A stretch of 64,000 nucleotides of DNA from Gammaproteobacteria bacterium UBA2168 (GCA_002327525.1 DCWG01000125.1:24172-88171); one strand, 5' to 3'. Shown: positions 44,703 to 54,078, numbered from the stretch's first letter. Program-made: numbers and translations. The notes: generated by a model not told the origin, from the letters alone.

Positions 44703-46799
44703 ATGCCCCGGCGTAATCCATCAGGCCGGGACGGACGACGGCGCGTCGCGACCGGTTCGGACGTGCTGGATGCGCTGCGCGAGGAAACCCACGACTGGCG
44801 GGCGCTGAAGGCGCGCTTCGGCAATCCGCCGCAACTACGCAAGGTGTTGCGTGGATTGGAACGCAACGGCGATGTTGTTCGTGACCATGGCGGCTGGTAT
44901 CACCTGCGCGACTCGGGCGAAGAGATCGAAGGGGTCGTAGAGCGCATCGGGGGTGAGCTGGGGGTTGGCGGGATTGCCCTGGAGCGGGGGCGCAGCCGTG
45001 TGCGCTGCGGCGACACAGTTGTGGCCCGCGTCGTGGAGGGACGTGCGCGCATCGTGAAAGTTACCGCGTACTCGCCTGAGCCCGTGATCGGCATTCTCAG
45101 GATGCGTGGCCGCACGCCTTACGTCGAGGCGCTGGGACCGGATTACAAGGGCCGCGTTGCGTTGGTGGATCCGCCGCAGGGCAGCGATGGCGACACGGTG
45201 GCGGTGCGCGTTCTGGGTGAGGAGCGCCGCACACTGGCCGGTGTGATGCAAAGCGTCGTCGCCCATGAATCTGCGGCAGGACAGGCAGCAGAGAGTTTGC
45301 TCGTTGCCTATCAGGTGCCGGCGGAATGGCCGCAGGATGTTACTGGCGAGAGCGATGCGCTGCCGAAACACGTGTATGGCGACCGATTTCATCGTCGTGA
45401 GGACCTGCGCGAACGCGCACTCGTGACCATTGATGGCGAAACCGCGCGTGATTTCGACGATGCCGTACACGCCGCGGCGGTAGGCAAAGGCTGGCGTTTG
45501 ACGGTGGCCATAGCGGACGTCGGCCACTATGTGAAACCGGGCAGCGCACTCGATCGTGAGGCGTGGCGGCGCGGTACGTCGGTCTACCTGCCGGATCGGG
45601 TGGTGCCCATGCTGCCGGAGAGCCTGTCCAATCATTTGTGTTCGCTGCGCCCGCAGGAGGAACGTCTGGCGCTGGCGTGCGAGATGATGGTCGATGGTTC
45701 CGGCCGGGTAACCGGGTTTCGGTTTTTCGAGGCGGTCATCCGCTCGTGGCAGCGGCTGACCTACAACCAGCTGGCTGCCTACATAGACGGCGGGGCCCTC
45801 GAAGTGGAAGACGAGGTGCGTGCATCGCTCGATGCGCTCATTGGAGTATTCCGCGGGTTTGGCCGGTCGCGCGTTGAGCGTGGAGGGCTCGACTTCTCGA
45901 GCCACGAGGGTGCCCTGCAGCTTCGCGCAGGGCGCGTCGTCGCCATCACACCGGTGAAACGCAATGATGCCCACCGTCTGATCGAAGAAGCCATGATCGC
46001 GGCCAATGTGTGTGCGGCGCGCTACCTGGAAGACCATCATCGCCTGGCTCTGTACCGGGTACACGAGCGTCCGTCTGCGGAGAAAGCATCGGCATTGCAG
46101 CAGGCATTTGCGCTGGCTGGTGTCGCCTGGCGGGCGGACGATGTGACACCGCAGTCCATAGCCGCGGCACTGGCCTCGGTGGGCGCCGCGCGTAACCGCT
46201 GGATCGTGGAGATGGCCGTGTTGCGCTGCATGACCCAGGCCGACTACCGGCCGGACAATGAGGGTCACTTTGGGCTCGCGCTGGAGCGTTACATGCACTT
46301 CACTTCACCCATTCGGCGCTATCCGGACCTGGTCGTGCATCGTGCAATCAAGCGCGCGCTGGCTGATAAGCGCGGCGACATCGCACCTCTGGAATGGCTT
46401 ACCGCCTGCGGCATGCAAACCTCGATGGCGGAGCGTCGCGCCGAGGAAGTGAGCCGGGGGGTGGATGCGTGGTTGAAGTGCGACTACCTGGCCGACAGGG
46501 TGGGCGAGCACTTTGCAGGTGTCATCGCGGGCGTGACGGAATTTGGGCTGTTTGTCGAACTCACCGGTTTTTTCATCCAGGGACTCGTGCACATATCCGC
46601 CCTTGGCAATGACTACTACCACTACCGACCGGCGGCGCAAGCGCTGGTTGGGGATGCGAGCGGGCGCAGCTTCAGGTTGGGAGACAGCATCGAGGTGAGG
46701 CTTGCGGGCGTGGAACCCGAGCTCGGCAAACTCGATCTCGATCTGTCCGGCAGCACCGGGAGACGCGGTAGACGACGTAACAAGCGCCGGCGCTCATGA
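44703..46799 (+). CDS. rnr: Ribonuclease R
   Basis: RNase R is a processive 3'-5' exoribonuclease that degrades structured RNA and works with tmRNA in clearing non-stop messages. The 698-residue protein has an N-terminal winged helix, cold-shock domains, the RNB catalytic domain with ETARDFDDAV (metal-binding Asp residues) and FTSPIRRYPDLVVHR, then an S1 domain (HFAGVIAGVTEFGLFVEL). The C-terminus is short and basic (GRRGRRRNKRRRS). ATG 44703 follows GGGAGGTTGGT. rlmB overlaps its stop (ATGA). Confidence 0.96.
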   Translation: MPRRNPSGRDGRRRVATGSDVLDALREETHDWRALKARFGNPPQLRKVLRGLERNGDVVRDHGGWYHLRDSGEEIEGVVERIGGELGVGGIALERGRSRVRCGDTVVARVVEGRARIVKVTAYSPEPVIGILRMRGRTPYVEALGPDYKGRVALVDPPQGSDGDTVAVRVLGEERRTLAGVMQSVVAHESAAGQAAESLLVAYQVPAEWPQDVTGESDALPKHVYGDRFHRREDLRERALVTIDGETARDFDDAVHAAAVGKGWRLTVAIADVGHYVKPGSALDREAWRRGTSVYLPDRVVPMLPESLSNHLCSLRPQEERLALACEMMVDGSGRVTGFRFFEAVIRSWQRLTYNQLAAYIDGGALEVEDEVRASLDALIGVFRGFGRSRVERGGLDFSSHEGALQLRAGRVVAITPVKRNDAHRLIEEAMIAANVCAARYLEDHHRLALYRVHERPSAEKASALQQAFALAGVAWRADDVTPQSIAAALASVGAARNRWIVEMAVLRCMTQADYRPDNEGHFGLALERYMHFTSPIRRYPDLVVHRAIKRALADKRGDIAPLEWLTACGMQTSMAERRAEEVSRGVDAWLKCDYLADRVGEHFAGVIAGVTEFGLFVELTGFFIQGLVHISALGNDYYHYRPAAQALVGDASGRSFRLGDSIEVRLAGVEPELGKLDLDLSGSTGRRGRRRNKRRRS

Positions 46800-47551
46800 A
46801 CACCGTCGCCGGTCTGCATGCGGTGATTGCGTTGCTGGAGGAGCAGCCGGAGCGAGTGCGCGAATTGTGGGTACACAGCGGGCGGGATGACGCGCGCATG
46901 CAGCGTGTCGTGCAACTGGCGCGTGAGGCGGGGGTGCGCATCGAGAAGGTGTCGCGCAAACGCCTCGACAAGCTCTCGTCCTCGCATCAGGGTGTGGTGG
47001 CCCAGTGCCATCCGCTCACGCTCGCGGCAGAGGCGGAACTCGAACTGCGCTGGCAGGGTCTGGCCTCGCCGCGTCTGCTGCTGGCACTCGACGGGATCAG
47101 CGATCCCCGCAACCTGGGTGCATGTCTGCGCAGCGCCGAGGCTGCCGGCGTGCAGGCGGTGTTGCTACCGCGCCGGCGCGCCGCCCCTTTGAACGACGCG
47201 GCGCTGAAAGCTGCCGCGGGTGCGGCCGAGCGCCTGCTATTGGTGGAGGTTGCCAATCTGGCCCGAAGGCTCGACTGGCTCAAGAGCGAGGGAATATGGG
47301 TGGTTGGCGCAGCCGGTGAGGCGGAAATTCCCTGGAACGGCGCGGATCTGGCGACGGATGTCGCTCTGGTGATGGGTAGCGAGGGGCGGGGATTGCGCGA
47401 GCTCACCCGAAAGAAGTGCGATGTGCTGGTCTCCATCCCGATGTCGGGTGCTGTGGGCAGCCTCAACGTCTCGGTCGCCACTGGAATTCTGCTGTTCGAA
47501 GCTGTTCGACAGCGCCGGGCGGCGCTTGCATCGTCCGGAAATCGGCCCTAG
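46796..47551 (+). CDS. rlmB: 23S rRNA (guanosine-2'-O-)-methyltransferase RlmB
   Basis: RlmB methylates the ribose of G2251 in 23S rRNA. The 251-residue SPOUT protein has an N-terminal substrate domain (GLHAVIALLEEQPERV) and the knotted domain with DPRNLGACLRSAEAAG, VMGSEGRGLREL and SLNVSVATGI. ATG 46796 overlaps the rnr stop, so the two RNA genes are coupled. The rpsF promoter overlaps its 3' end. Confidence 0.95.
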   Translation: MNTVAGLHAVIALLEEQPERVRELWVHSGRDDARMQRVVQLAREAGVRIEKVSRKRLDKLSSSHQGVVAQCHPLTLAAEAELELRWQGLASPRLLLALDGISDPRNLGACLRSAEAAGVQAVLLPRRRAAPLNDAALKAAAGAAERLLLVEVANLARRLDWLKSEGIWVVGAAGEAEIPWNGADLATDVALVMGSEGRGLRELTRKKCDVLVSIPMSGAVGSLNVSVATGILLFEAVRQRRAALASSGNRP

Positions 47552-47554
47552 AAT
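47526..47554 (+). promoter_or_regulatory. Probable sigma-70 promoter for rpsF-rpsR-rplI
   Basis: TTGCAT (47526-47531) and TAGAAT (47549-47554) are separated by exactly 17 bases. It overlaps the stop codon of rlmB and starts a leader of about 105 bases before rpsF. The spacing and matches make it one of the clearest promoters in the window. Confidence 0.6.
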
Positions 47555-47560
47555 CGCGGC

Positions 47561-47666
47561 CCCCTGATTCTGCGCCTCGTGGTGCGGGTCAGGCTCCTTG
47601 CCTCACGCCGATCTCCCTCAACGGAGGTTCGAGCGGAGGCGGCGTACACCAGAAGGAGGCATTTCA
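47561..47666 (+). promoter_or_regulatory. rpsF leader, possible S6:S18 autoregulatory RNA
   Basis: In many bacteria the leader upstream of rpsF binds the S6:S18 pair and shuts off translation. This leader is GC-rich, has an AGGC/GCCT hairpin and CCG bases nearby, and ends in a strong AGAAGGAGG site. I cannot confirm the consensus fold by eye. Confidence 0.35.
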
Positions 47667-48140
47667 ATGCGTCACTACGAAGTAGTGTTCCTCGTACACC
47701 CCGATCAGAGCGATCAGGTACCCGGTATGCTGGAACGATATCAGTCCCTAATCGAGAAGGGTCAGGGCCAGGTGCATCGGGTGGAGGATTGGGGCCGGCG
47801 CCAGCTTGCCTTTCCCATCGCCAAGATTCACAAGGCGCACTATGCGCTGATGAACGTGGAAATCGACTCCGACACGCTGGCGGAGTTGGAAGGTGCTTTT
47901 CGTTTCAATGATGCGGTGATTCGCAATCTCATCATCCGCCGCAAGGCGGCGGTAACCGGCCATTCCAAGATCTACGAGGAAGAGCTGAAGGAGCAGGAGC
48001 GCGATCGCGAGCGTGAGAGCCGCCGGCGCGAGGAATCACCTCCGGTATCCGAAGATAAGCCCGCCGAAGAATCCGAAGCACCCGCGCCTGTGGATGCACC
48101 GGCAGAGACCGGCACCACCACCGAGGAGGCCACATCATGA
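47667..48140 (+). CDS. rpsF: 30S ribosomal protein S6
   Basis: The 157-residue protein has the S6 ferredoxin-like core ([42 protein letters not shown]) and a long acidic, Glu/Pro-rich tail of about 50 residues ([16 protein letters not shown] onward). S6 tails receive added glutamates from RimK in some bacteria. ATG 47667 lies eight bases after AGAAGGAGG. The stop overlaps the rpsR start (ATGA). S6 and S18 bind each other in the small subunit. Confidence 0.97.
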   Translation: MRHYEVVFLVHPDQSDQVPGMLERYQSLIEKGQGQVHRVEDWGRRQLAFPIAKIHKAHYALMNVEIDSDTLAELEGAFRFNDAVIRNLIIRRKAAVTGHSKIYEEELKEQERDRERESRRREESPPVSEDKPAEESEAPAPVDAPAETGTTTEEATS

Positions 48141-48361
48141 GCCGCCGTTTCCGTCGTCGTAAATTTGCCGGTGCCGACACCGATCCCAACGACATCGACT
48201 ACAAAGATCTCGACATGATCAAGCAGTACATCGGTGAAACCGGCAAGATCGTACCGAGCCGCATCACAGGTACGAGCACGCGCTTCCAGTGCCAGCTGGC
48301 CACCGAGATCAAGCGTGCGCGCTATCTCGCGCTGCTGCCCTACACCGACCAGCACAAGTAG
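48137..48361 (+). CDS. rpsR: 30S ribosomal protein S18
   Basis: The 74-residue protein has the basic N-terminus ([10 protein letters not shown]) and the S18 core [24 protein letters not shown] and [11 protein letters not shown]. The ATG overlaps the rpsF stop. It binds S6 and the platform of the small subunit. rplI follows after nine bases. Confidence 0.97.
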   Translation: MSRRFRRRKFAGADTDPNDIDYKDLDMIKQYIGETGKIVPSRITGTSTRFQCQLATEIKRARYLALLPYTDQHK

Positions 48362-48370
48362 GGAGCCGCC

Positions 48371-48817
48371 ATGAACGTCATTTTGCTCGAACCGTTGGCC
48401 AATCTGGGTGATCTGGGCGAGGAGGTCTCCGTGAAGCCTGGCTTCGCGCGCAACTTTCTGCTGCCTCAGGGCAAGGCCGTACGCGCCACGGACGAAAACC
48501 GTGCCCTGTTCGAGGGACGCCGCGCCGAGCTGGAGCGCGCCGCCAGCGATCGTCTGACGCAAGCCAAGGGGCGTGCCGCACAGCTCGAAGGCGTGACGGT
48601 GAGCATCGTCGTGAAAGCCGGTGACGAAGGAAAGCTGTACGGTTCCGTCGGCACGCAGGACATCGCCACCGCGCTCACCGAGCAGGGCATCGAGATTCAG
48701 AAATCCGAGGTGCGCATGCCGGAAGGCGTGATCCGCTCGCTTGGCGAGTATGAAGTGAACGTGCAGCTGCACTCGGAAGTGACTGTCGGAATACCTGTTG
48801 AGGTGGTTGCCGAATAG
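48371..48817 (+). CDS. rplI: 50S ribosomal protein L9
   Basis: The 148-residue protein has the L9 N-terminal domain (MNVILLEPLANLGDLGEEV, VKPGFARNFLLPQGKA), a long connecting helix and the C-terminal domain (LYGSVGTQDIATAL). It is the last gene of the rpsF-rpsR-rplI operon. The extra small membrane-protein gene found between rpsR and rplI in Pseudomonas is absent. A GC hairpin lies 16 bases after the stop. Confidence 0.97.
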   Translation: MNVILLEPLANLGDLGEEVSVKPGFARNFLLPQGKAVRATDENRALFEGRRAELERAASDRLTQAKGRAAQLEGVTVSIVVKAGDEGKLYGSVGTQDIATALTEQGIEIQKSEVRMPEGVIRSLGEYEVNVQLHSEVTVGIPVEVVAE

Positions 48818-48832
48818 AGCCATCCTGGCCTC

Positions 48833-48852
48833 GGAGCGGCGATCACCGCTCC
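48833..48852 (+). terminator. Terminator-like hairpin after rplI
   Basis: GGAGCGG (48833-48839) pairs with CCGCTCC (48846-48852) around a six-base loop, just after the rplI stop. It lacks a downstream T-run, so termination may be Rho-dependent or partial. Confidence 0.4.
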
Positions 48853-48881
48853 CACACATCGCGCCCCCGACGTCTGCGTTT

Positions 48882-48890
48882 TCATCCACA
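48882..48890 (+). promoter_or_regulatory. DnaA-box-like site upstream of dnaB
   Basis: TCATCCACA differs from the DnaA box TTATCCACA at one position. Weaker matches (ATTTCCACA at 48893-48901; TTATCCCTT at 48916-48924) follow within 40 bases. They lie 60-100 bases ahead of dnaB. Confidence 0.35.
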
Positions 48891-48984
48891 CCATTTCCAC
48901 AGCTTGTGGGTGGTGTTATCCCTTGCAATCCACCCGTGTTGAGATGCATCGTTCTCTCCCGCGCAAACGTTGGTTCAACCGTTC

Positions 48985-50403
48985 ATGTCCGACTCGTTTC
49001 CCTCGGTAGACGCATTCGATCTGGAGCCACCGGGCGAGTCTCTGGCTCAGTCGTTGAAAACCCCACCACACAATCTCGAAGCCGAACAATCCGTGCTCGG
49101 TGGCGTGATGCTCGCGGGCGAACAGGCCTGGTTCAACGTCTCGGAGGTAGTCAGCGCCACCGATTTCTACCGCACCCAGCATCAGATCATCTTCGAAGCC
49201 ATGAACAGCGTGGCGGCCGATAACGCCGAGGTGGATGCGGTAACCGTCGCCGAAAAACTGCAGGCTTCCGGTAAGCTCGAAAAAGCCGGTGGCATTGCCT
49301 ATCTCGGCCAGCTCACCGAAATCACGCCGGGCGCCAGCAATGTGGTCGCCTGGGCGCGCATCGTGCGCGACCAGTCCCTGCTGCGCCAGCTCATCGACGC
49401 TGGCAACGCCATCGTCGAATCAGTGTACAGCCGCGATGGCCGCAGCAGCCGGGACCTCGTTGACCAGGCGGAAAAGCTGGTGTTCGATGTTTCGGAGGGA
49501 CGTGTGACGGAGGGCGGCCCACAGCCGCTGAACCCCCTGCTGGTCAAGGCGATGGAGCGGGTGGAGAGCCTGGTTGGCAAGGAAGGCCACGTCACCGGGC
49601 TCGAAACCGGCTTCGCTGATCTCGATGAAAGAACAGCCGGACTTCAAAACGGCGACCTCATCATTGTGGCCGGGCGTCCGTCCATGGGGAAAACCTCGCT
49701 CGCTATGAACATGGCGGAACATGCCGTGATGCAGAGCGAGGCCACCACGTTGGTGTTCAGCATGGAAATGCCGGCGGAACAGCTCGTGATTCGTCTGCTG
49801 TCATCGCTCGGGCGCATCGATCAGTCACGCATGCGCACCGGCAATCTGGAGCCGGACGAGTTCTCGCGCCTCGCCGGTGCAGTATCGCAGCTGCGCGACC
49901 GGCCGCTGATTATCGACGACACCCCGGCGCTCACGCCGAACGAGGTGCGCACGCGCGCCCGCCGGGTGGCGCGTGAAAACAACGAGCATGGTCTCGGACT
50001 CATCGTGGTTGACTACCTGCAGCTCATGCGCGCTTCCGGCACGCCTGAGAATCGTACCAACGAGATATCGGAGGTCTCGCGCTCGTTGAAGGCCATTGCC
50101 AAGGAGATCGGTTGTCCGTTGGTCGCCTTGTCTCAGCTCAACCGGGGTCTCGAGAATCGCACGGACAAGCGGCCAGTGATGGCGGATTTGAGGGAATCCG
50201 GAGCCATCGAGCAGGACGCAGACGTCATCTTTTTCATCTATCGCGACGAGGTATACAACGACGCCTCACCGGACAAGGGCATCGCCGAGATCATCATCGG
50301 CAAGCAGCGCAACGGTCCCATCGGCAAGGTACGGCTCAGCTTCCTGAACAGCCTCACCAAGTTCGAGGATCTGGCTCCCGATATCTACAACGACTATCAC
50401 TAG
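48985..50403 (+). CDS. dnaB: Replicative DNA helicase
   Basis: DnaB is the hexameric helicase that unwinds DNA ahead of the replication fork. The 472-residue protein has the N-terminal DnaG-binding domain (PHNLEAEQSVLGGVML), the linker, and the RecA-like motor with GRPSMGKTSLAMN (Walker A), LIVVDYLQLM (Walker B), SQLNRGLENR and DLRESGAIEQDAD. No intein is present. ATG 48985 gives the usual start; a TTG 15 bases upstream is in frame. Position after rplI is conserved. radA follows in 13 bases. Confidence 0.97.
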   Translation: MSDSFPSVDAFDLEPPGESLAQSLKTPPHNLEAEQSVLGGVMLAGEQAWFNVSEVVSATDFYRTQHQIIFEAMNSVAADNAEVDAVTVAEKLQASGKLEKAGGIAYLGQLTEITPGASNVVAWARIVRDQSLLRQLIDAGNAIVESVYSRDGRSSRDLVDQAEKLVFDVSEGRVTEGGPQPLNPLLVKAMERVESLVGKEGHVTGLETGFADLDERTAGLQNGDLIIVAGRPSMGKTSLAMNMAEHAVMQSEATTLVFSMEMPAEQLVIRLLSSLGRIDQSRMRTGNLEPDEFSRLAGAVSQLRDRPLIIDDTPALTPNEVRTRARRVARENNEHGLGLIVVDYLQLMRASGTPENRTNEISEVSRSLKAIAKEIGCPLVALSQLNRGLENRTDKRPVMADLRESGAIEQDADVIFFIYRDEVYNDASPDKGIAEIIIGKQRNGPIGKVRLSFLNSLTKFEDLAPDIYNDYH

Positions 50404-50416
50404 TGAAGGAGCGCTA

Positions 50417-51781
50417 GTGGCGAAAGGCAAAGCCAAAACCGCCTACGTGTGCGGCGAGTGCGGCTCCGAGCACATGAAATGGCAGGGGCAGTGCAACGAG
50501 TGCGGCGAGTGGAACTCGCTCTCGCGCGTCTCCATCGGCCCCATTAGCGAACCGCAGGTCGGATTCAGTGGCACGCGCGCGGAGGTGAAAACACTCGGAG
50601 AAGTGGAAGCCGAGGAGGTCACACGCATACAAACCGGCTTCGGTGAGTTCGACCGTGTACTCGGTGGCGGTCTGGTGCCGGGGTCCGTGGTGCTGATCGG
50701 CGGTGACCCTGGGGCGGGCAAGAGCACGATGCTGCTGCAGGTGTGTGCGAAACTCGGTGCGCGCGAACGCGTTCTCTATGTCACTGGCGAGGAATCTCTG
50801 CAGCAACTGGCACTGCGCGCATCGCGGCTCGAACTCGATGTTGCCAACCTTCGGGTGGCGGCGGAAACGCGGGCTGAGGTGATCGCCGATTTGGTGCGCG
50901 AGCAGCAGCCGCGGCTGCTGGTGCTCGACTCTGTGCAGGTGCTGCAGCTCGAGTCTGTCGACAGCACGCCGGGCAGTGTCTCGCAGGTGCGCGAGACCGC
51001 GGCGTTTTTTACCCGTCTCGCCAAGCAAACGGGTACGGTGGTGGTGCTGGTGGGGCATGTCACCAAGGAAGGCAATCTCGCCGGTCCCAAGGTGCTGGAG
51101 CACATGATCGATACCTTCGTGATGCTCGACTGTCCGGACGGCGCCCGCTACCGGACGCTGCGGGCGCATAAAAATCGCTTCGGCGCCGTGAACGAACTGG
51201 GCGTGTTCGCGATGACCGATCGCGGCATGCGCGAGGTGTCGAACCCGTCCGCCATCTTCCTGCAGCGCGGCGAGCTGGATGCGCCGGGCAGTGTGGCCAC
51301 CGTCACCTGGGAAGGCACGCGTCCATTGCTGGTGGAAATTCAGGCGCTGGTGGACGAGGTGCAGGGCGGCTACGCCAAGCGCGTGGCCGTGGGTCTCGAC
51401 CAGCAGCGGCTAGCCATGCATCTGGCCGTGCTGCATCGTCACTGCGGTATCGCACTGTCGGATCAGGACGTGTTCGCCAACGTGGTGGGTGGCGTGCGCA
51501 TCATGGAAACAGGTGCCGATCTGGCGTTGCTGCTGGCGGCGTTGTCGTCTTTTCGAAACCGCGCTCTGCCAAAGGAGCTAATCGTTTTCGGCGAACTCGG
51601 CCTTACCGGAGAAGTGCGGGCGGTCGCCAATGGCCAGGAGCGGCTCAACGAGGCGCGCAAGCACGGTTTTCGCATCGCCATCATCCCGCACGCCAATCGG
51701 CCGAAGAAGGCTATCGAAGGCATGGCCGTGCACGGGGTGAAGAACCTCGCGGCGGCACTCGATGCGGTGAACGCTCTGTGA
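50417..51781 (+). CDS. radA: DNA repair protein RadA
   Basis: RadA is a DnaB-like ATPase that drives branch migration in recombination. The 454-residue protein has the N-terminal zinc finger (CGECGSEHMKWQGQCNECGEW), Walker A (GGDPGAGKSTMLL), the RadA-specific KNRFG motif and a C-terminal Lon-like domain (GGVRIMETGADLALLLA). GTG 50417 follows GAAGGAGCGCTA. Its stop overlaps the GTG of the damaged thioesterase gene. Confidence 0.96.
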   Translation: MAKGKAKTAYVCGECGSEHMKWQGQCNECGEWNSLSRVSIGPISEPQVGFSGTRAEVKTLGEVEAEEVTRIQTGFGEFDRVLGGGLVPGSVVLIGGDPGAGKSTMLLQVCAKLGARERVLYVTGEESLQQLALRASRLELDVANLRVAAETRAEVIADLVREQQPRLLVLDSVQVLQLESVDSTPGSVSQVRETAAFFTRLAKQTGTVVVLVGHVTKEGNLAGPKVLEHMIDTFVMLDCPDGARYRTLRAHKNRFGAVNELGVFAMTDRGMREVSNPSAIFLQRGELDAPGSVATVTWEGTRPLLVEIQALVDEVQGGYAKRVAVGLDQQRLAMHLAVLHRHCGIALSDQDVFANVVGGVRIMETGADLALLLAALSSFRNRALPKELIVFGELGLTGEVRAVANGQERLNEARKHGFRIAIIPHANRPKKAIEGMAVHGVKNLAAALDAVNAL

Positions 51782-52237
51782 GTGACGCACCCTCCGGATT
51801 CGAAGCACTCGAGACGGTGAGTCCCTTCAGTCAGCTGGTGGGACCCTACTACAAGCAGATGCGCGAACGCCGGCCGGCTGGTGTTGGGACTGCGGGTTCA
51901 GGAGCAACACTGTAACAGCGCGGGCCGCCTGCACGGGTCCATGGTGTACTCGATGGCGGACATCGCCATCGGCCACAACGTCGGGCTCGCACTCGCAGAT
52001 GCCGCCGGTGGTGCACCCCGAAAATCTGGTCGCGGCGTGCCGCGCGCACCCATCACCACCGTGAGTCTCGGCACCGACTTCGTCGGCACCGCACGGCCTG
52101 GCGATTGGGTGGAAACCCGGGTAGGCGTTCAAAAAGCTGGGCACACGCTTGCCTTCGCCAACGCCTATCTGGTGTGTGGAGAGCAGCGTATAGCGCGTGC
52201 CAGTGCGGTATTCAGGATTCTGGGGAATCGAGGCTGA
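51778..52237 (+). pseudogene. PaaI-type hotdog thioesterase with a four-base duplication
   Basis: The frame starting at GTG 51778 reads FSQLVGPYYKQMRERRP and stops at 51915. The rest of a thioesterase domain, LVLGLRVQEQHCNSAGRLHG, MADIAIGHNVGLAL and VSLGTDFVGTARPGDWVE, continues in another frame to 52237. Removing one copy of the CCGGCCGG tandem at 51870-51877 restores a single frame of about 150 residues. Such enzymes hydrolyse acyl-CoA thioesters. It could be a real pseudogene or an assembly error. Confidence 0.75.
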
Positions 52238-52250
52238 AGCCGGTCCCTGG

Positions 52251-53918
52251 TTACCGGGTCACGGGCTTGTATTTGATGCGCGTCGGATCGTGGTCCCCCA
52301 GCCGCTTCCTGGCGTCCGCTTCGTAGTCGCTGTAGTTTCCGGCGAACCACTCCACGCGCGAGTCTCCCTCGAAAGCCAGGATGTGGGTGGCCACGCGGTC
52401 GAGAAACCAGCGATCGTGGGAGATCACCAGCACGCTACCGGGGAAGTTCACCAGCGCTTGCTCGAGCGCACGCAGCGTCTCCACGTCCAGGTCGTTGGTC
52501 GGCTCGTCCAGTAGCAGCACGTTCGCTCCGCGGCGCAAGAGCCTTGCGAGATGCACCCGGTTGCGCTCGCCGCCCGAGAGATCGCCCACCCGTTTCTGCT
52601 GGTCGGGACCTTTGAAGTTGAAGCGTGAGACGTAGCCGCGCGACTGGATCTCGTAGCGCCCCACGTGGATGATGTCCTGCGAATCGGAGATCTCTTCCCA
52701 CACGTTGTGGGCGTTGTTCAACGAATCGCGCGACTGATCGACGAAGGCGAGATCTACGGTATCGCCGAGTTCCAACGTTCCCGCATCCGGCGTCTCCTGC
52801 CCGGTGACCATCCTGAACAGCGTCGACTTTCCGGCGCCGTTCGGCCCGATGAGCCCGACGATGGCGCCCTGCGGGATGCTGACCGTCAGGTCGTCGATCA
52901 ACAGCCGCTGTTCGAACCCTTTACTCACCCCGTTCAGTTCGATCACCTTCTCTCCGAGACGCTCACCCGGGGGTATGTAGAGCTCGGCGGTTTCATTTCG
53001 CGCCTGCGTATCTCGCGACATCAGCTCCTCGAAGCGCTGCAGGCGGGCCTTGCTCTTGGCCTGACGGGCCCTGGGGTTGGCGCGCACCCAATCGAGTTCG
53101 GACTTGATGGTGCGCTGGCGCGCTTTCTCCTGTGAGGCCTCCATTGCAAGGCGCTGTTCCTTGGCCTCCAGCCACGCGGAGTAGTTGCCCTCGAACGGAA
53201 TGCCCCGGCCGCGATCCAGTTCCAGAATCCAGCCGGCCACATTGTCGAGAAAGTAACGATCGTGGGTCACGGCCACCACGGTGCCGGGATACTCGTCCAG
53301 ATATCGTTCGAGCCACGCGACGCTCTCGGCATCCAGGTGATTGGTGGGCTCGTCCAGCAGCAGCATGTCGGGTTTCGCGAGTAGCAGCTTGCACAGCGCG
53401 ACCCGCCGGCGCTCACCGCCGGAGAGCACTTTCACCGGCGTATCCCACGGTGGCAGACGCAGGGCATCGGCCGCGATCTCAAGCGCACGATCCACATCCC
53501 AGCCGTCCATGGCGTCGATCTGCGTCTGCAGTTCTCCCTGGCGCTTGAGCGTGGTGTTCATCTCGTCATCGTCCATGGGTTCGGCAAACTTCTCGGCGAT
53601 GGCGTTGAACTCATCGAGAAGCTGCATGATCTCGCCGACTCCCTGTTGCACGTTGCCGCGCACGTCCAGCTCGTCGTCGAGCTCGGGTTCCTGTGGCAGA
53701 TAGCCGACGCGGAGGTCCTTCTGAGGACGGGCCTCGCCGTCGAATTCGGTATCTACACCCGCCATAATGCGCAGCAGGCTCGACTTGCCGGAGCCGTTCA
53801 GACCCAGTACGCCGATCTTGGCACCCGGAAAGAAAGACAGAGAAATGTTCTCGAGAATTGTGCGTTTGGGCGGCACCACCTTGGTCACACCCTGCATGGT
53901 GTAGACGTACTGAGCCAA
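52251..53918 (-). CDS. ettA: Energy-dependent translational throttle protein EttA
   Basis: EttA is an ABC-F ATPase that binds the ribosomal E site and gates the first peptide bond by cell energy state. From TTG 53918 the protein has 555 residues, the exact family length, with the standard start AQYVYTMQGVTKVVPPKR. It has two ABC domains: GLNGSGKSSLL and LSGGERRRVALC, then GPNGAGKSTLFRM and LSGGERNRVHLAR, with LLLDEPTN in each, plus the arm and linker helices. The frame open upstream to 54176 crosses the glyA promoter region. It diverges from glyA. Confidence 0.95.
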   Translation of the reverse strand: MAQYVYTMQGVTKVVPPKRTILENISLSFFPGAKIGVLGLNGSGKSSLLRIMAGVDTEFDGEARPQKDLRVGYLPQEPELDDELDVRGNVQQGVGEIMQLLDEFNAIAEKFAEPMDDDEMNTTLKRQGELQTQIDAMDGWDVDRALEIAADALRLPPWDTPVKVLSGGERRRVALCKLLLAKPDMLLLDEPTNHLDAESVAWLERYLDEYPGTVVAVTHDRYFLDNVAGWILELDRGRGIPFEGNYSAWLEAKEQRLAMEASQEKARQRTIKSELDWVRANPRARQAKSKARLQRFEELMSRDTQARNETAELYIPPGERLGEKVIELNGVSKGFEQRLLIDDLTVSIPQGAIVGLIGPNGAGKSTLFRMVTGQETPDAGTLELGDTVDLAFVDQSRDSLNNAHNVWEEISDSQDIIHVGRYEIQSRGYVSRFNFKGPDQQKRVGDLSGGERNRVHLARLLRRGANVLLLDEPTNDLDVETLRALEQALVNFPGSVLVISHDRWFLDRVATHILAFEGDSRVEWFAGNYSDYEADARKRLGDHDPTRIKYKPVTR

Positions 53919-54078
53919 GCGTTTGTCCTGATGATTGGGAGGGTGCGCATTAAATTCGAAATCGCTCACGTTCTCAATGAACACCGTGCGTCGAAATGCC
54001 ACGGCACCTTCAGTACAATGCGCGCCTTTCCCACTACAGAGCATCAGCCTCCTGGCACGAAAGGAACCCAAAACGCCC

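Noticed and set aside
44835-46298. Reverse-strand frame of 487 codons inside rnr
   Set aside because: Antisense shadow of rnr in GC-rich sequence; no family sequence, and rnr is complete.
54000-54078. Riboswitch ahead of glyA
   Set aside because: No glycine or other riboswitch pattern can be seen; the leader is short.
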